Source: Marixanthomonas sp002364245
GTDB taxonomy: Bacteria; Bacteroidota; Bacteroidia; Flavobacteriales; Flavobacteriaceae
Direction: 5' to 3'
DNA: 64,000 bases
Assembly: GCA_963973455.1 (NCBI GenBank)
Contig: CAXAZF010000006.1
Span: 124,001-188,000, forward strand
Part shown: piece by piece, positions 34,375-42,467 of the stretch
How the letters are laid out: every line of letters starts with the position of its first letter
Numbering within the stretch: position 1 is the first letter of the stretch
Notes under the pieces: generated by a model
The model's input: only the letters and a program-made list of their open reading frames with translations
What the model was told of the DNA's origin: nothing
Databases searched by the model: none
Position numbers and translations under genes: made by a program

Positions 34375-36371
34375 GATAATTTTAAGGTTATTTGCTGGCC
34401 GCTTTTTAAAGCTTCACCAGAGGCTATAGATTGATCGGCTACAGTGCCGTTTCCTACTGTTTGTACTTTTAAGCCTAAATTTTCTAATAATGAAACCGCA
34501 TCCATTCCTGCCATTCCCTTCACATTAGGAACTTTAGTATAGTGTGCTTGTGCTTTTGGATAATAGGTTTCGTAATCTTTTTCTAAAATTGGATCCTCTT
34601 CATCTACATTAGCTATCTCAGCAACTAATGGTGACTCGGTAAAGATTTTCTGGGCGATACGTTTAAAAACTGGCCCCGTAACATCGGCTCCATAGTACCC
34701 TTTTTTAGTACTAGGCTTATGAATCACTACAATGCAAGAATATTTTGGGTTATCAGCTGGAAAATAACCTGAGAAAGAGGAAATGTACCGACGGTCTTTT
34801 TCCCAATCATCCATCCAGTATTCCGTACGAGCTGTTCCAGTTTTTCCAGCCATGGAGAAATATTTAGAATACAAAGGTTTTCCTGTTCCTCGCCTTACAA
34901 TGTTTTTAAGAATGTCTCGAATTTCATGTAAGGTTTCTTCAGAACAAATTTGATCGTTTACGACTTCAGTTTCAAATATTTCCACTTCTTGGTTCCAGGC
35001 TCTTATTTCTTTAATAAACCTTGGTTTAACCATAATACCATCGTTGGCGATTGCATTATAGAAAGCCAAGGTTTGAAGAGGAGTCAATCTTAAGTTATAA
35101 CCATAGGCTATAGAAGGAAGGGCGTTTTTACTCCATAATTCATGCCCTGGCCCTGGAATTACAGGCTTCCCTTCACCTTTGATTTTTATGCCTATGCGCT
35201 TATCTAAATCCCATTCTTTTAAATGATTTATAAACTGTTCTGGATTTTCAGAATAGGCTTCATCAATTATGGTCGCCAGACCTATATTAGAAGAAACTTC
35301 TAATGCTTTAGCCGCAGATATTTCACCATACCCACCATGTTTTGAATCGTGAATGTTACGTCCATAAAAACGTTTTCTACCCTCTTTGGTATCCACTATA
35401 GTTGTAGTGTCTATTTTTTCATCTTCTAAAGCAGCCATCATTGCCATTACCTTAAACGTAGAACCCGGTTCGTGGCTCTCTCCTACCGCATAATTCAATT
35501 TTTCGTAATAATTTCCGTTGGAGGTTCTGCCGAGATTGGCAACTGCTTTTATCTCCCCCGTTTTTACTTCCATCACAATTACAGAACCGTGCTCGGCTTC
35601 GTAATGCTCCATTTGCTTCAACAATGCATGGTGGGCAATATCTTGAATGTTTGCATTTATTGTTGAAATAACATCGTATCCATCTTGAGGCTCTACTTCA
35701 TTCTCATCAAAAACTGGTTTCCATTGTCCTCGTGCAATTTTTTGCTTGAGACGTTTTCCTTCTTTTCCGCGTAAATATTCATCAAAAGCACCTTCCAAAC
35801 CTACCTCATACACTCCAGGACTATTATTTTTTTGGTCGCCCACCAAACGCTCAGCAACTTTTCCCAATGGGTGTTCACGAACGGTACGCTGTTCTACTAT
35901 AATCCCACCTTTGTATGGTCCTAATTTAAAAAGCGGAAAACCTTTCAGTTTTATATAATCTGAATAGCCTAAGTTTCGAGCAATTAACAAGTATCTATTT
36001 TTGTTTGCGCGCGCTTTTCTGAATACATTTTGGTAATACGAAGCCGGACGGTTAAACATTTTTCCCATTTCTTTAGAAAGTGGAACAATGTTGTTTTTAA
36101 AGTTTTCAGAAGAAACGGTTACGGCATCAAAACGGATATCGTATTTGGGAACTGAAGTTGCTAGCAGGCTACCGTCCTCAGCATACACATTACCTCTATT
36201 AGCAGGAATCGTAAAGTTTCGAGTGGTATTTCTATGGGCTAACTCACGGTATTCATCACCTTCAACAAATTGAATGTTCACCAATTTAACAGCAACAGCA
36301 ATCGCGAAGATGAACATACATCCAGCGATAATATAAAGGCGGTTTAATATGTTCTTTTCTTCTACAGCCAC
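34371..36371 (-). CDS. ftsI: Septal penicillin-binding protein FtsI (PBP3-like) with PASTA domain
   Basis: Transpeptidase that crosslinks septal peptidoglycan with FtsW. The 666 residues start with a membrane anchor at about 10-32. A pedestal domain follows (IPANRGNVYAEDGSLLATS). The transpeptidase domain has S304 and K307 in HEPGSTFKVMAM, the SxN motif in LEVSSNIGLATI, and KTG near residue 509 (MAGKTGTARTEYW). One PASTA domain closes the protein (VPNVKGMAGMDAVSLLENLGL to the end). PASTA on a division PBP is common in Bacteroidetes and Firmicutes but absent from E. coli FtsI. Confidence 0.96.
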   Translation of the reverse strand: MAVEEKNILNRLYIIAGCMFIFAIAVAVKLVNIQFVEGDEYRELAHRNTTRNFTIPANRGNVYAEDGSLLATSVPKYDIRFDAVTVSSENFKNNIVPLSKEMGKMFNRPASYYQNVFRKARANKNRYLLIARNLGYSDYIKLKGFPLFKLGPYKGGIIVEQRTVREHPLGKVAERLVGDQKNNSPGVYEVGLEGAFDEYLRGKEGKRLKQKIARGQWKPVFDENEVEPQDGYDVISTINANIQDIAHHALLKQMEHYEAEHGSVIVMEVKTGEIKAVANLGRTSNGNYYEKLNYAVGESHEPGSTFKVMAMMAALEDEKIDTTTIVDTKEGRKRFYGRNIHDSKHGGYGEISAAKALEVSSNIGLATIIDEAYSENPEQFINHLKEWDLDKRIGIKIKGEGKPVIPGPGHELWSKNALPSIAYGYNLRLTPLQTLAFYNAIANDGIMVKPRFIKEIRAWNQEVEIFETEVVNDQICSEETLHEIRDILKNIVRRGTGKPLYSKYFSMAGKTGTARTEYWMDDWEKDRRYISSFSGYFPADNPKYSCIVVIHKPSTKKGYYGADVTGPVFKRIAQKIFTESPLVAEIANVDEEDPILEKDYETYYPKAQAHYTKVPNVKGMAGMDAVSLLENLGLKVQTVGNGTVADQSIASGEALKSGQQITLKLS

Positions 36372-36375
36372 CTAA

Positions 36376-36693
36376 CTATTCTTTGTTTATAATTTTTATT
36401 TTTTGAGGGGGCGTAACCGAAGGTTTCAATCCCCTTTTTGCCATTGCCACTTCTATTTTGCTTTCCATTCGGGTTTGCATTAAACGCTTCCGAATATCCA
36501 GATATTCACTTTTTAATTCTTTTACCTCATTATTAAGCTTTGCTATTTTATACACTTTTTTATCGGCACTATGCGAACTCGCAATCATAATCAAAGCCAA
36601 TAGTGAAAGGAAAAAGATGAAACGCCAGTTTTTAAGCGCATCATCATTCACCAAAAACTTTCCTTTTATTATGTTGTAAAAGTTTTTCTTCAT
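36376..36693 (-). CDS. ftsL: FtsL-like divisome protein
   Basis: A 105-residue bitopic protein. One membrane helix lies at about 24-42 (WRFIFFLSLLALIMIASS), followed by a coiled coil (KVYKIAKLNNEVKELKSEYLDIRKRLMQTRMESKIEVAMAKRGL, with heptad leucines and isoleucines). This is the FtsL/LtsL architecture, and the position between rsmH and ftsI is the FtsL position. Sequence similarity alone is weak. It overlaps the rsmH stop by one base (TAATG) and is 4 bp from ftsI. Confidence 0.9.
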   Translation of the reverse strand: MKKNFYNIIKGKFLVNDDALKNWRFIFFLSLLALIMIASSHSADKKVYKIAKLNNEVKELKSEYLDIRKRLMQTRMESKIEVAMAKRGLKPSVTPPQKIKIINKE

Positions 36694-37589
36694 TATAGTT
36701 TTTCTGCTACCCGCAATTTTGCACTACGAGCACGATTATTCTCTTTTATTTCCCCTTCCGAAGGGATTATAAATTTCCCCACTGGCTTAAAAGGCACTTC
36801 TACCCTTCCAAACACATCTTTTTCAGGTTGACCCTGAAACTGTCCATCCCGCATATACCGTTTCACTAAACGGTCCTCTAACGAATGGTAACTTATTAAA
36901 CTCAACCTGCCTCCAGGCTTTATGACCTCTTGCGTTTGCAATAAAAATTCTTTTAAAACCTCAAGCTCTTGATTTACCTCTATACGAATAGCTTGATAAA
37001 TTTGAGCCAGTATTTTGTTCTCCCTGTGTTTTGGTAAAAAACGTCCTAATGCTTTTTTAAGCTGTTCGCTGGTTTTTATTTCACCATCGTGCCTTGCTTC
37101 AACAATTACACGAGCCATTCCGGCCGCTGCTCTTAACTCACCGTACTGAGACAGTACACTTCGTAGCTGTTTTTCATCATAATTATTAACCACATTAAAA
37201 GCTGAAAATTCACTCTTTTGGTTCATCCTCATATCTAAATCTGCCTCAAAGCGAGTTGAAAAACCACGTTCCGCAACATCAAATTGATGCGATGAAACTC
37301 CAAAATCGCCTAAAATTCCGTCAACTTCTTTGTGACCGTAAAAGCGTAAGAAGCGCTTGAGAAATCTGAAATTTTCATTAATCAACAAAAACCTCGGGTC
37401 GTCGATAGCATTCTCAAGCGCATCTTTGTCTTGGTCAAAGGCTATCAATTTTCCATGTTCACCAAGACGCTTTAATATTTCTCGCGAATGCCCACCCCCG
37501 CCAAAGGTTACATCTACATACACCCCATTAGGATCTACGTTTAACCCATCAACCGTTTCGGTTAACAATACCGGATTATGATATTCCAT
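36693..37589 (-). CDS. rsmH: 16S rRNA (cytosine(1402)-N(4))-methyltransferase RsmH
   Basis: S-adenosylmethionine-dependent methyltransferase acting on C1402 in the ribosomal decoding centre. About 298 residues. Motifs: YHNPVLLTETVDGL at the N-terminus, VDVTFGGGGHSREIL for S-adenosylmethionine binding, ILGDFGVSSHQFD, FSTRFEADLDMRM and LSLISYHSLEDRLVKRYM. The start is placed at ATG 37589 because MEYHNPVLL is the family N-terminus. An upstream in-frame start at 37607 would add six residues. It overlaps mraZ by 14 bp. Confidence 0.95.
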   Translation of the reverse strand: MEYHNPVLLTETVDGLNVDPNGVYVDVTFGGGGHSREILKRLGEHGKLIAFDQDKDALENAIDDPRFLLINENFRFLKRFLRFYGHKEVDGILGDFGVSSHQFDVAERGFSTRFEADLDMRMNQKSEFSAFNVVNNYDEKQLRSVLSQYGELRAAAGMARVIVEARHDGEIKTSEQLKKALGRFLPKHRENKILAQIYQAIRIEVNQELEVLKEFLLQTQEVIKPGGRLSLISYHSLEDRLVKRYMRDGQFQGQPEKDVFGRVEVPFKPVGKFIIPSEGEIKENNRARSAKLRVAEKL

Positions 37590-38049
37590 GGTCATCATCG
37601 TTGACATCGCCCATTACTTCCTCAGCCAGATCTGCAAAATCACTGGCAGCATCGTTAATGGCTTGTTCATATTTTTCTTTATCCCAAATTTCCACAATGT
37701 TAATTGCAGAAGAGAGCACTATTTCTTTACTTAAGCCAGCAAAAGACATCAAGTCTTTTGGTATTAACAACCTACCCGCAGCATCCAACTCCACCGTTTT
37801 AACTCCTGCGGTAAAACGACGAATAAAATCGTTGTTTTTACGGTTAAAACGATTTAGCTTACCCATTTTCGCCATCAACTCATTCCACTCATCCATTGGA
37901 TACAACTCAAGGCATGGTTGAAAAACTGCTCGCTTCACCACAAAACCATTTGGCGCTATTGGCGCTACTTGTTTTTTTAGTGCAGACGGCATCATGACCC
38001 GACCTTTCGAGTCTGCTTTGCATTCATATGTACCTATTAAATTGAGCAC
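37576..38049 (-). CDS. mraZ: Transcriptional regulator MraZ
   Basis: DNA-binding regulator and first gene of the dcw cluster. The 157 residues contain two AbrB/MraZ-type domains, each with the DxxxR motif: ECKADSKGRVMMPSALKK near residue 14 and VELDAAGRLLIPKDLMSFAGL near residue 90. MraZ assembles into rings and binds short tandem repeats in its own promoter. Four AGTGGT repeats lie 50-95 bp upstream of this gene, so autoregulation is likely. Confidence 0.95.
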   Translation of the reverse strand: MLNLIGTYECKADSKGRVMMPSALKKQVAPIAPNGFVVKRAVFQPCLELYPMDEWNELMAKMGKLNRFNRKNNDFIRRFTAGVKTVELDAAGRLLIPKDLMSFAGLSKEIVLSSAINIVEIWDKEKYEQAINDAASDFADLAEEVMGDVNDDDHGIS

Positions 38050-38080
38050 TAAGGGGTTGCTTTTTGGCTATTAATAGTTT

Positions 38081-38088
38081 CAAATATA
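38081..38088 (-). promoter_or_regulatory. -7 box of mraZ (dcw operon promoter)
   Basis: Minus strand TATATTTG, a full match to TAnnTTTG, 31 bases before the mraZ start. The usual -33 position is occupied by the AGTGGT repeats and no TTG is seen there. Confidence 0.6.
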
Positions 38089-38098
38089 AAGAAGTTTT

Positions 38099-38144
38099 AC
38101 CACTTTTTACCACTTTTTACCACTTTGTTGATAAGTTTTACCAC
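38099..38144 (-). promoter_or_regulatory. MraZ operator: four direct AGTGGT repeats
   Basis: On the minus strand the sequence GTGGT occurs four times. The + strand ACCAC copies start at 38099, 38109, 38119 and 38140, so spacings are 10, 10 and 21 bp, all close to whole turns of the helix. Three copies share the longer unit AAAGTGGTAA. This resembles the MraZ sites described in other bacteria, which are tandem TGGG- or AAAGTG-type repeats about 10 bp apart. The repeats cover the expected -33 region of the mraZ promoter. Confidence 0.75.
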
Positions 38145-38334
38145 TTACTGATTTCCCAACATCAAGAGCATATTTATTGTTAATAACCTTTTTGAATTTA
38201 GGATCTTAGCAATTTCTTTACTAGAGAAAAGAACTATGCTCATTTTAAAATTTCCAGTAATGAACAAGATTTCATCATGACAATTAATATTGCACTGTCT
38301 TTTAGGAAGAAAGGTATTGTTCTATAATTTTGAT

Positions 38335-38342
38335 TACTTTTG
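38335..38342 (+). promoter_or_regulatory. -7 box for hydrolase gene
   Basis: TACTTTTG matches TAnnTTTG and lies 22 bases before the ATG. A TTG is found 15 nt upstream, slightly closer than usual. Confidence 0.4.
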
Positions 38343-38364
38343 CTTCTTATAATTTCAGTATTGA

Positions 38365-39129
38365 ATGGCGAACCAAATACACGAAGAAGGAAAATTTAAG
38401 TATATAGAACTGGGCGAAGGAACGCCAGTTGTTGTTTTACACGGACTCATGGGTGGATTGAGCAACTTTGATGGAGTTACTGACTTTTTCCCCGAAAAAG
38501 GCTACAAAATCCTCATTCCCGAATTGCCAATTTACACGATGTCCTTATTAAAAACGAACGTAAAAAACTTCGCAAAATACGTTTCAGAATTTATTGACCA
38601 CAAAGGCTTTGAAGAGGTTATCCTCTTGGGGAACTCGTTGGGTGGTCACATAGGGCTGCTTTGCACAAAATTATACCCTGAAAAAGTAAAAGCACTAGTA
38701 ATTACTGGAAGTTCTGGCCTTTACGAAAGTGCTATGGGCGAAAGTTACCCAAAACGGGGCGATTATGAGTATATTCAGAAAAAAGCTGAAAATGTTTTCT
38801 ACGACCCAGCTGTTGCCACCAAGGAGATTGTGGATGAAGTATATGCATCAGTCAACGACCGAAATAAATTAATACGGACTTTAGCTATTGCAAAAAGTGC
38901 CATTAGGCACAACATGGCAAAAGACCTTCCAAAAATGGAAACTCCAACCTGCATTATTTGGGGAAAGAATGACAACGTAACACCTCCTGAAGTTGCTACC
39001 GAATTTGACGAATTGTTACCAGATTCAGATTTATATTGGATTGACAAATGTGGCCACGCCGCTATGATGGAACACCCAGACGAGTTTAATAAACTTCTCT
39101 ACGCTTGGTTACAAAAACGAAATCTTTAA
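38365..39129 (+). CDS. Alpha/beta-fold hydrolase
   Basis: A 254-residue cytoplasmic hydrolase without a signal peptide. Motifs: VVVLHGLMGGLSNFDG (oxyanion-hole HG), the nucleophile elbow LLGNSLGGHIGL with Ser in GNSLGG, the acid in IIWGKNDNVTPPE, and the catalytic His in DKCGHAAMMEHP. All three parts of the triad are present. The substrate cannot be told from sequence. The family includes esterases and C-C hydrolases. The gene stands 5 bp before engB and is probably co-transcribed with it. Confidence 0.88.
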   Translation: MANQIHEEGKFKYIELGEGTPVVVLHGLMGGLSNFDGVTDFFPEKGYKILIPELPIYTMSLLKTNVKNFAKYVSEFIDHKGFEEVILLGNSLGGHIGLLCTKLYPEKVKALVITGSSGLYESAMGESYPKRGDYEYIQKKAENVFYDPAVATKEIVDEVYASVNDRNKLIRTLAIAKSAIRHNMAKDLPKMETPTCIIWGKNDNVTPPEVATEFDELLPDSDLYWIDKCGHAAMMEHPDEFNKLLYAWLQKRNL

Positions 39130-39134
39130 GTTTT

Positions 39135-39740
39135 ATGAAGATTAAAGCGGCAGAATTTGTAATGAGCAACAGCGATGTTGCCAAGTGCCCTTCATCACGA
39201 CTACCCGAATATGCTTTTATTGGCCGGTCTAATGTTGGTAAGTCTTCGCTTATCAATATGTTAATGCAACGAAAGAGCCTTGCAAAAACATCGGGTCGCC
39301 CTGGTAAAACACAGCTTATCAATCATTTTTTAGTTAATAAAAACTGGCATTTAGTAGATCTGCCTGGTTATGGTTACGCCAAAGTTTCTAAAAAAAGTAA
39401 AAAGACATTTCAAAAATTTATTACTGAGTACTTTACCAAAAGAGAGCAACTCATTATGGGCTTTGTTTTAATAGATTGTCGTCACAAACCACAACCCGTC
39501 GATCTTGAGTTTATGGAATGGCTGGGTGAAAACCAACTACCTTTTGCAATAATTTTTACCAAAGCTGATAAATTAAAACCAAAGGCATTAGAGCGAAATT
39601 TAAAAGCCTATCAAGAAAAAATGCTTGAAACTTGGGTAGAAATGCCACAGTATTTTGTCACTTCATCCACCAATGCAACTGGGCGTGACGAAGTTTTACA
39701 GTATATTGGTCAAATTAATACGACGATAGACCTTTCTTAA
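39135..39740 (+). CDS. engB: Ribosome biogenesis GTPase EngB/YsxC
   Basis: Essential GTPase (YihA/YsxC) needed for assembly of the large ribosomal subunit. About 201 residues. G motifs in order: P-loop FIGRSNVGKSSLINML, the switch I threonine in SGRPGKTQLIN, DLPGYGYAKV, and IFTKADKLKP. The start is set at ATG 39135 (MKIKAAEFVMSNSD), the family N-terminus. An in-frame TTG at 39105 lies within the hydrolase gene. The 3' end overlaps a convergent gene by 26 bp. Confidence 0.95.
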   Translation: MKIKAAEFVMSNSDVAKCPSSRLPEYAFIGRSNVGKSSLINMLMQRKSLAKTSGRPGKTQLINHFLVNKNWHLVDLPGYGYAKVSKKSKKTFQKFITEYFTKREQLIMGFVLIDCRHKPQPVDLEFMEWLGENQLPFAIIFTKADKLKPKALERNLKAYQEKMLETWVEMPQYFVTSSTNATGRDEVLQYIGQINTTIDLS

Positions 39741-40080
39741 CTGTTTCAATAAGAGCCTCAACAGTTTCTATCTTATTTAATTTTTCCGAAGAAAGAAAAA
39801 TTTCTAATTCACCACCATTTTCCGAAAGGACAATAGGAAATGTATATTTAGGCAACCACTTAGACCTGAATTTTTTCACAAATTCATCTTTATGATAAAA
39901 ATCCATTTCTACATTTTCCTGTTTTCGAAATAGCTTCCACTTTTTCTTTTCTGAAAAAACACCATAAGTCAAGTTACAAAGGCTACAATTATATGTAGAA
40001 GGACTTATAATCTTATGTAAACTATCTAGATATGCTTTTCGCTTGCCCGAATCTGCATTATATACAAAAATGAGCCGCAT
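39715..40080 (-). CDS. Conserved hypothetical protein, third gene of gldB-gldC operon
   Basis: A 121-residue soluble protein of unknown function, similar in my recollection to proteins next to gldC in other Flavobacteriaceae. It starts with a Rossmann-like strand (MRLIFVYNADSGK). It has a CxxC motif in STYNCSLCNLTYGVF, then a Lys/Trp/Phe-rich segment (EKKKWKLFRKQ) and a C-terminal helix (IETVEALIETVKKGL). The CxxC may be redox-active or bind metal. Its start overlaps the gldC stop by one base (TAATG), so it is probably translated together with gldC. The last 26 bp overlap the end of engB on the other strand. Confidence 0.7.
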   Translation of the reverse strand: MRLIFVYNADSGKRKAYLDSLHKIISPSTYNCSLCNLTYGVFSEKKKWKLFRKQENVEMDFYHKDEFVKKFRSKWLPKYTFPIVLSENGGELEIFLSSEKLNKIETVEALIETVKKGLSSY

Positions 40081-40415
40081 TACTCCTTGGTAAGTTCTAG
40101 TTTTTCGGCAAAGTAGTCACAAAAATCACGCATGGTAGCACTCATTTTTTTATCGTTTGTAGCACGCTCAAAAGTATCGGCCATAGCACTTAGCGTTTGG
40201 TGGAAGAAAATTTTCATATCATCCAACGGCATATCTTTGGTCCAAAGATCAATGCGGAGGGACTCTCTTTTATCGTGATCCCAAACGTTTAGAAAAATTG
40301 CTTTTGCCTCTTCATTTTCCACACCTCCATCTGGGGCAGACCATTGTAATTTTTCAGGGACTTTATTTTCGTCAAGATCGATGTTTATATTAATTTCTGA
40401 AGTGTTTTTTCCCAT
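40080..40415 (-). CDS. gldC: Gliding motility protein GldC
   Basis: A 111-residue cytoplasmic protein that supports gliding in Flavobacterium johnsoniae, where loss of gldC reduces but does not abolish movement. The family core is INIDLDENKVPEKLQWSAPDGG, the following AIFLNVWDHDKRESLRIDLWTKDMPLDDMKIFFHQTL and a final helix ending AEKLELTKE. The start overlaps the gldB stop by one base. The biochemical role is not known. Confidence 0.93.
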   Translation of the reverse strand: MGKNTSEININIDLDENKVPEKLQWSAPDGGVENEEAKAIFLNVWDHDKRESLRIDLWTKDMPLDDMKIFFHQTLSAMADTFERATNDKKMSATMRDFCDYFAEKLELTKE

Positions 40416-41377
40416 TACTTTTTTGGTTTATATTTTGAATTATTAAATATCGTTTCCGGTTTTTCCTGAAGCATCTTTTTGAGGTCCACCGAGTTGTTTT
40501 CCATATATGCTCGTACAATTTGCCAGCCCAAATAACGCCCTACCATTCCGGGGGATTCGTTATCAATTTCTAAGTAGAATTTAGAAAATGGAGCTTTGTT
40601 TATAAAACGAGCTGGTAATTTAGGGTTTGTGCTGTACAGCAGTTCTTTTTCAACAAAATAACGCCACATATACTCTTCATTTTCTTGTGCCCATTGTAAT
40701 TCGGCTTCCGTGTAGCCTATTTTTTCGCTATCAGGTGTATTTGGCAGCCAAAGATCTTTTAAATAAAGCTCTTTTCCGAAGAAAATCATTTGGGCCAATA
40801 AGTCGCGTTTTTGCGGTTTTGAAATAAGCTGTCGAGCATAAACCGAAGCTATATCTGGCGCAAGTTGAGCCGGTTTTAAATCTTTGGAAATATATTTTTG
40901 AATACCTTCGTAAAAACGGTGGTCGCTTCCTAAATACGTGTCTAAAGCAACAATCAACATCGTATCTGTAGCAATTACCTTATTATTATAATCTACATCT
41001 GATGTTACCGTGAAAATCGTTGGTGGTGTAAATTTAGGGAAGTAATACTGTATATGCTGAAACAAAGGAGTAAGTTGATCTTCAATTTCAGAATTATCAG
41101 GAAATTGTTTAGCAACCTCAGCGTCTAATTGTTGTTGCAGTGTATCTTGAATTCTAGATACCCATACACTGTCTGCAAATTGCTTTGGAAAAAATTGTGG
41201 ATACTCTTTTTTAAGTTTCGGGATATCCTGAACAGATGCCGCTGCAAACTCCTTATCAAAACGAACCACATCTACATCCATAGGAATGGCTTCAATTTCC
41301 TTTTCTTTTTTACTTTTTGAATCACAAGCCGTAAAAAAGGCTACTACAAATACTAATAACAACGCGTAAAACTTCAT
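40415..41377 (-). CDS. gldB: Gliding motility lipoprotein GldB
   Basis: Essential lipoprotein of the gliding machinery linked to type IX secretion in Bacteroidetes. About 320 residues. The N-terminus is a lipoprotein signal (MKFYALLLVFVVAFFTA-C18). The mature part has the family pattern VDVVRFDKEFAAAS, YFPKFTPPTIFTVTSDVDY, DTMLIVALDTYLG and SPGMVGRYLGWQIVRAYMENN. The start is set at ATG 41377. An in-frame start at 41386 would place three more residues before the signal. It heads an operon with gldC and a small protein. Confidence 0.94.
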   Translation of the reverse strand: MKFYALLLVFVVAFFTACDSKSKKEKEIEAIPMDVDVVRFDKEFAAASVQDIPKLKKEYPQFFPKQFADSVWVSRIQDTLQQQLDAEVAKQFPDNSEIEDQLTPLFQHIQYYFPKFTPPTIFTVTSDVDYNNKVIATDTMLIVALDTYLGSDHRFYEGIQKYISKDLKPAQLAPDIASVYARQLISKPQKRDLLAQMIFFGKELYLKDLWLPNTPDSEKIGYTEAELQWAQENEEYMWRYFVEKELLYSTNPKLPARFINKAPFSKFYLEIDNESPGMVGRYLGWQIVRAYMENNSVDLKKMLQEKPETIFNNSKYKPKK

Positions 41378-41437
41378 ATAAGACACAATTTGACAACTGT
41401 TTAACGTTATCTCCTTTTTTAAATTTTAACTTTAGTT

Positions 41438-41457
41438 TATTTTTGTGTGCAAAGGTA
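41438..41457. promoter_or_regulatory. Face-to-face -7 boxes for nadE (+) and gldB (-)
   Basis: TATTTTTG on the + strand at 41438-41445 points to nadE. TACCTTTG on the minus strand at 41450-41457 points to gldB. The boxes are four bases apart, so predicted start sites cross each other and polymerases could not occupy both at once. Confidence 0.45.
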
Positions 41458-41528
41458 GGCTTTATAGTTCAAAATATTGGAATATTAAGTACTCACACTT
41501 TAAAAGTTCACCATAAATAAAAAGCACT

Positions 41529-42323
41529 ATGCAAACTGAAAAAGTAGTAAATCACATTGTAAATTGGTTAAAAGAATATGCAACCAATGCCAATATGGAT
41601 GGTTTTGTAGTAGGCATAAGTGGAGGTATTGACTCTGCCGTAACATCTGCCTTATGTGCCAAAACTGGACTTAGAACATTGTGCCTAGAAATGCCTATTC
41701 ATCAGGCTCAAAGTCAAGTTACTCGCGGCCAAGAGCATATTGCTACTTTAAAAACCCATTATGCAAATGTGAGCGATGTTAAGGTAGACCTCACTTCTGT
41801 TTTTGAACAATTTAAAACCGAAGTACCACAAACCAACGATATTACTTTTTTAGACTTGGCTCTGGCTAACACCCGTGCGCGATTACGTATGAGCACCTTA
41901 TATTATTTTGCAGGGTTGCATCGATATTTAGTAGCAGGTACCGGAAATAAAGTTGAGGATTTTGGTGTAGGTTTTTATACCAAATATGGAGATGGGGGAG
42001 TAGATTTAAGCCCAATAGCCGATTTGCTTAAAAGTGAAGTGTATGAATTAGGACGTTTTCTTGAAGTGCCTACCTCTATTTTAGAAGCTGCCCCAACAGA
42101 TGGTCTTTTTGGTGATAGCCGTACCGATGAGGATCAAATTGGAGCTAGTTATGACGAATTGGAATGGGCTATGAAAATGAAAGAAAATGGTAAAAAACCA
42201 ACCGATTTTGAAGGAAGAAAACAAGAGGTTTTTAACATTTACTTACGCCTAAATACCGCTAACCAGCACAAAATGAACCCAATTCCTGTATGCAATATTC
42301 CTAATTCCTACAAGGTTTTATAG
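41529..42323 (+). CDS. nadE: NAD(+) synthase, ammonia type
   Basis: Last step of NAD synthesis: converts deamido-NAD to NAD with ATP and ammonia. The 264 residues make up only the synthetase domain. The N-terminal glutaminase domain of longer forms is missing. The ATP-pyrophosphatase loop SGGIDSAVTSALCA is present, as are LANTRARLRMSTLYYFA, GTGNKVEDFGVGFYTKYGDGGVD and LGRFLEVPTSILEAAPTDGL. Divergent from gldB, an arrangement I recall from other Flavobacteriaceae. Confidence 0.95.
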   Translation: MQTEKVVNHIVNWLKEYATNANMDGFVVGISGGIDSAVTSALCAKTGLRTLCLEMPIHQAQSQVTRGQEHIATLKTHYANVSDVKVDLTSVFEQFKTEVPQTNDITFLDLALANTRARLRMSTLYYFAGLHRYLVAGTGNKVEDFGVGFYTKYGDGGVDLSPIADLLKSEVYELGRFLEVPTSILEAAPTDGLFGDSRTDEDQIGASYDELEWAMKMKENGKKPTDFEGRKQEVFNIYLRLNTANQHKMNPIPVCNIPNSYKVL

Positions 42324-42430
42324 TATTCAACGAGTTTTCTGTACGTTGAACGAATAATCTCTCATACTGACAATCTTTTTTTTAGTTTTGATTTGTAGTA
42401 TAAATATTACAAACCTCACACTTTTTGCTC

Positions 42431-42448
42431 CCTTAAAAATTATTAAGG
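42431..42448. repeat. Small dyad upstream of response regulator
   Basis: CCTTAA and TTAAGG face each other around AAATTA, 19 bp before the regulator ATG. It could be an operator for autoregulation. Short, so chance is not excluded. A TAGTTTTG box lies further upstream at 42383-42390. Confidence 0.3.
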
Positions 42449-42467
42449 AATACTAACAAAGAGACTA

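Larger units (their letters stand above)
38050..38364. other. Divergent intergenic region between mraZ and hydrolase gene
   Basis: About 315 bp. The mraZ-proximal 100 bp hold the -7 box and the MraZ repeats. The distal end has a TACTTTTG box (38335-38342) for the hydrolase gene. The middle (38150-38330) is AT-rich with no open reading frame or strong hairpin that I can see. Confidence 0.6.

Noticed and set aside
38099..38144. Short tandem repeats considered as a CRISPR or microsatellite
   Set aside because: Only four copies of about 10 bp with no spacers; position at the mraZ promoter explains them better.
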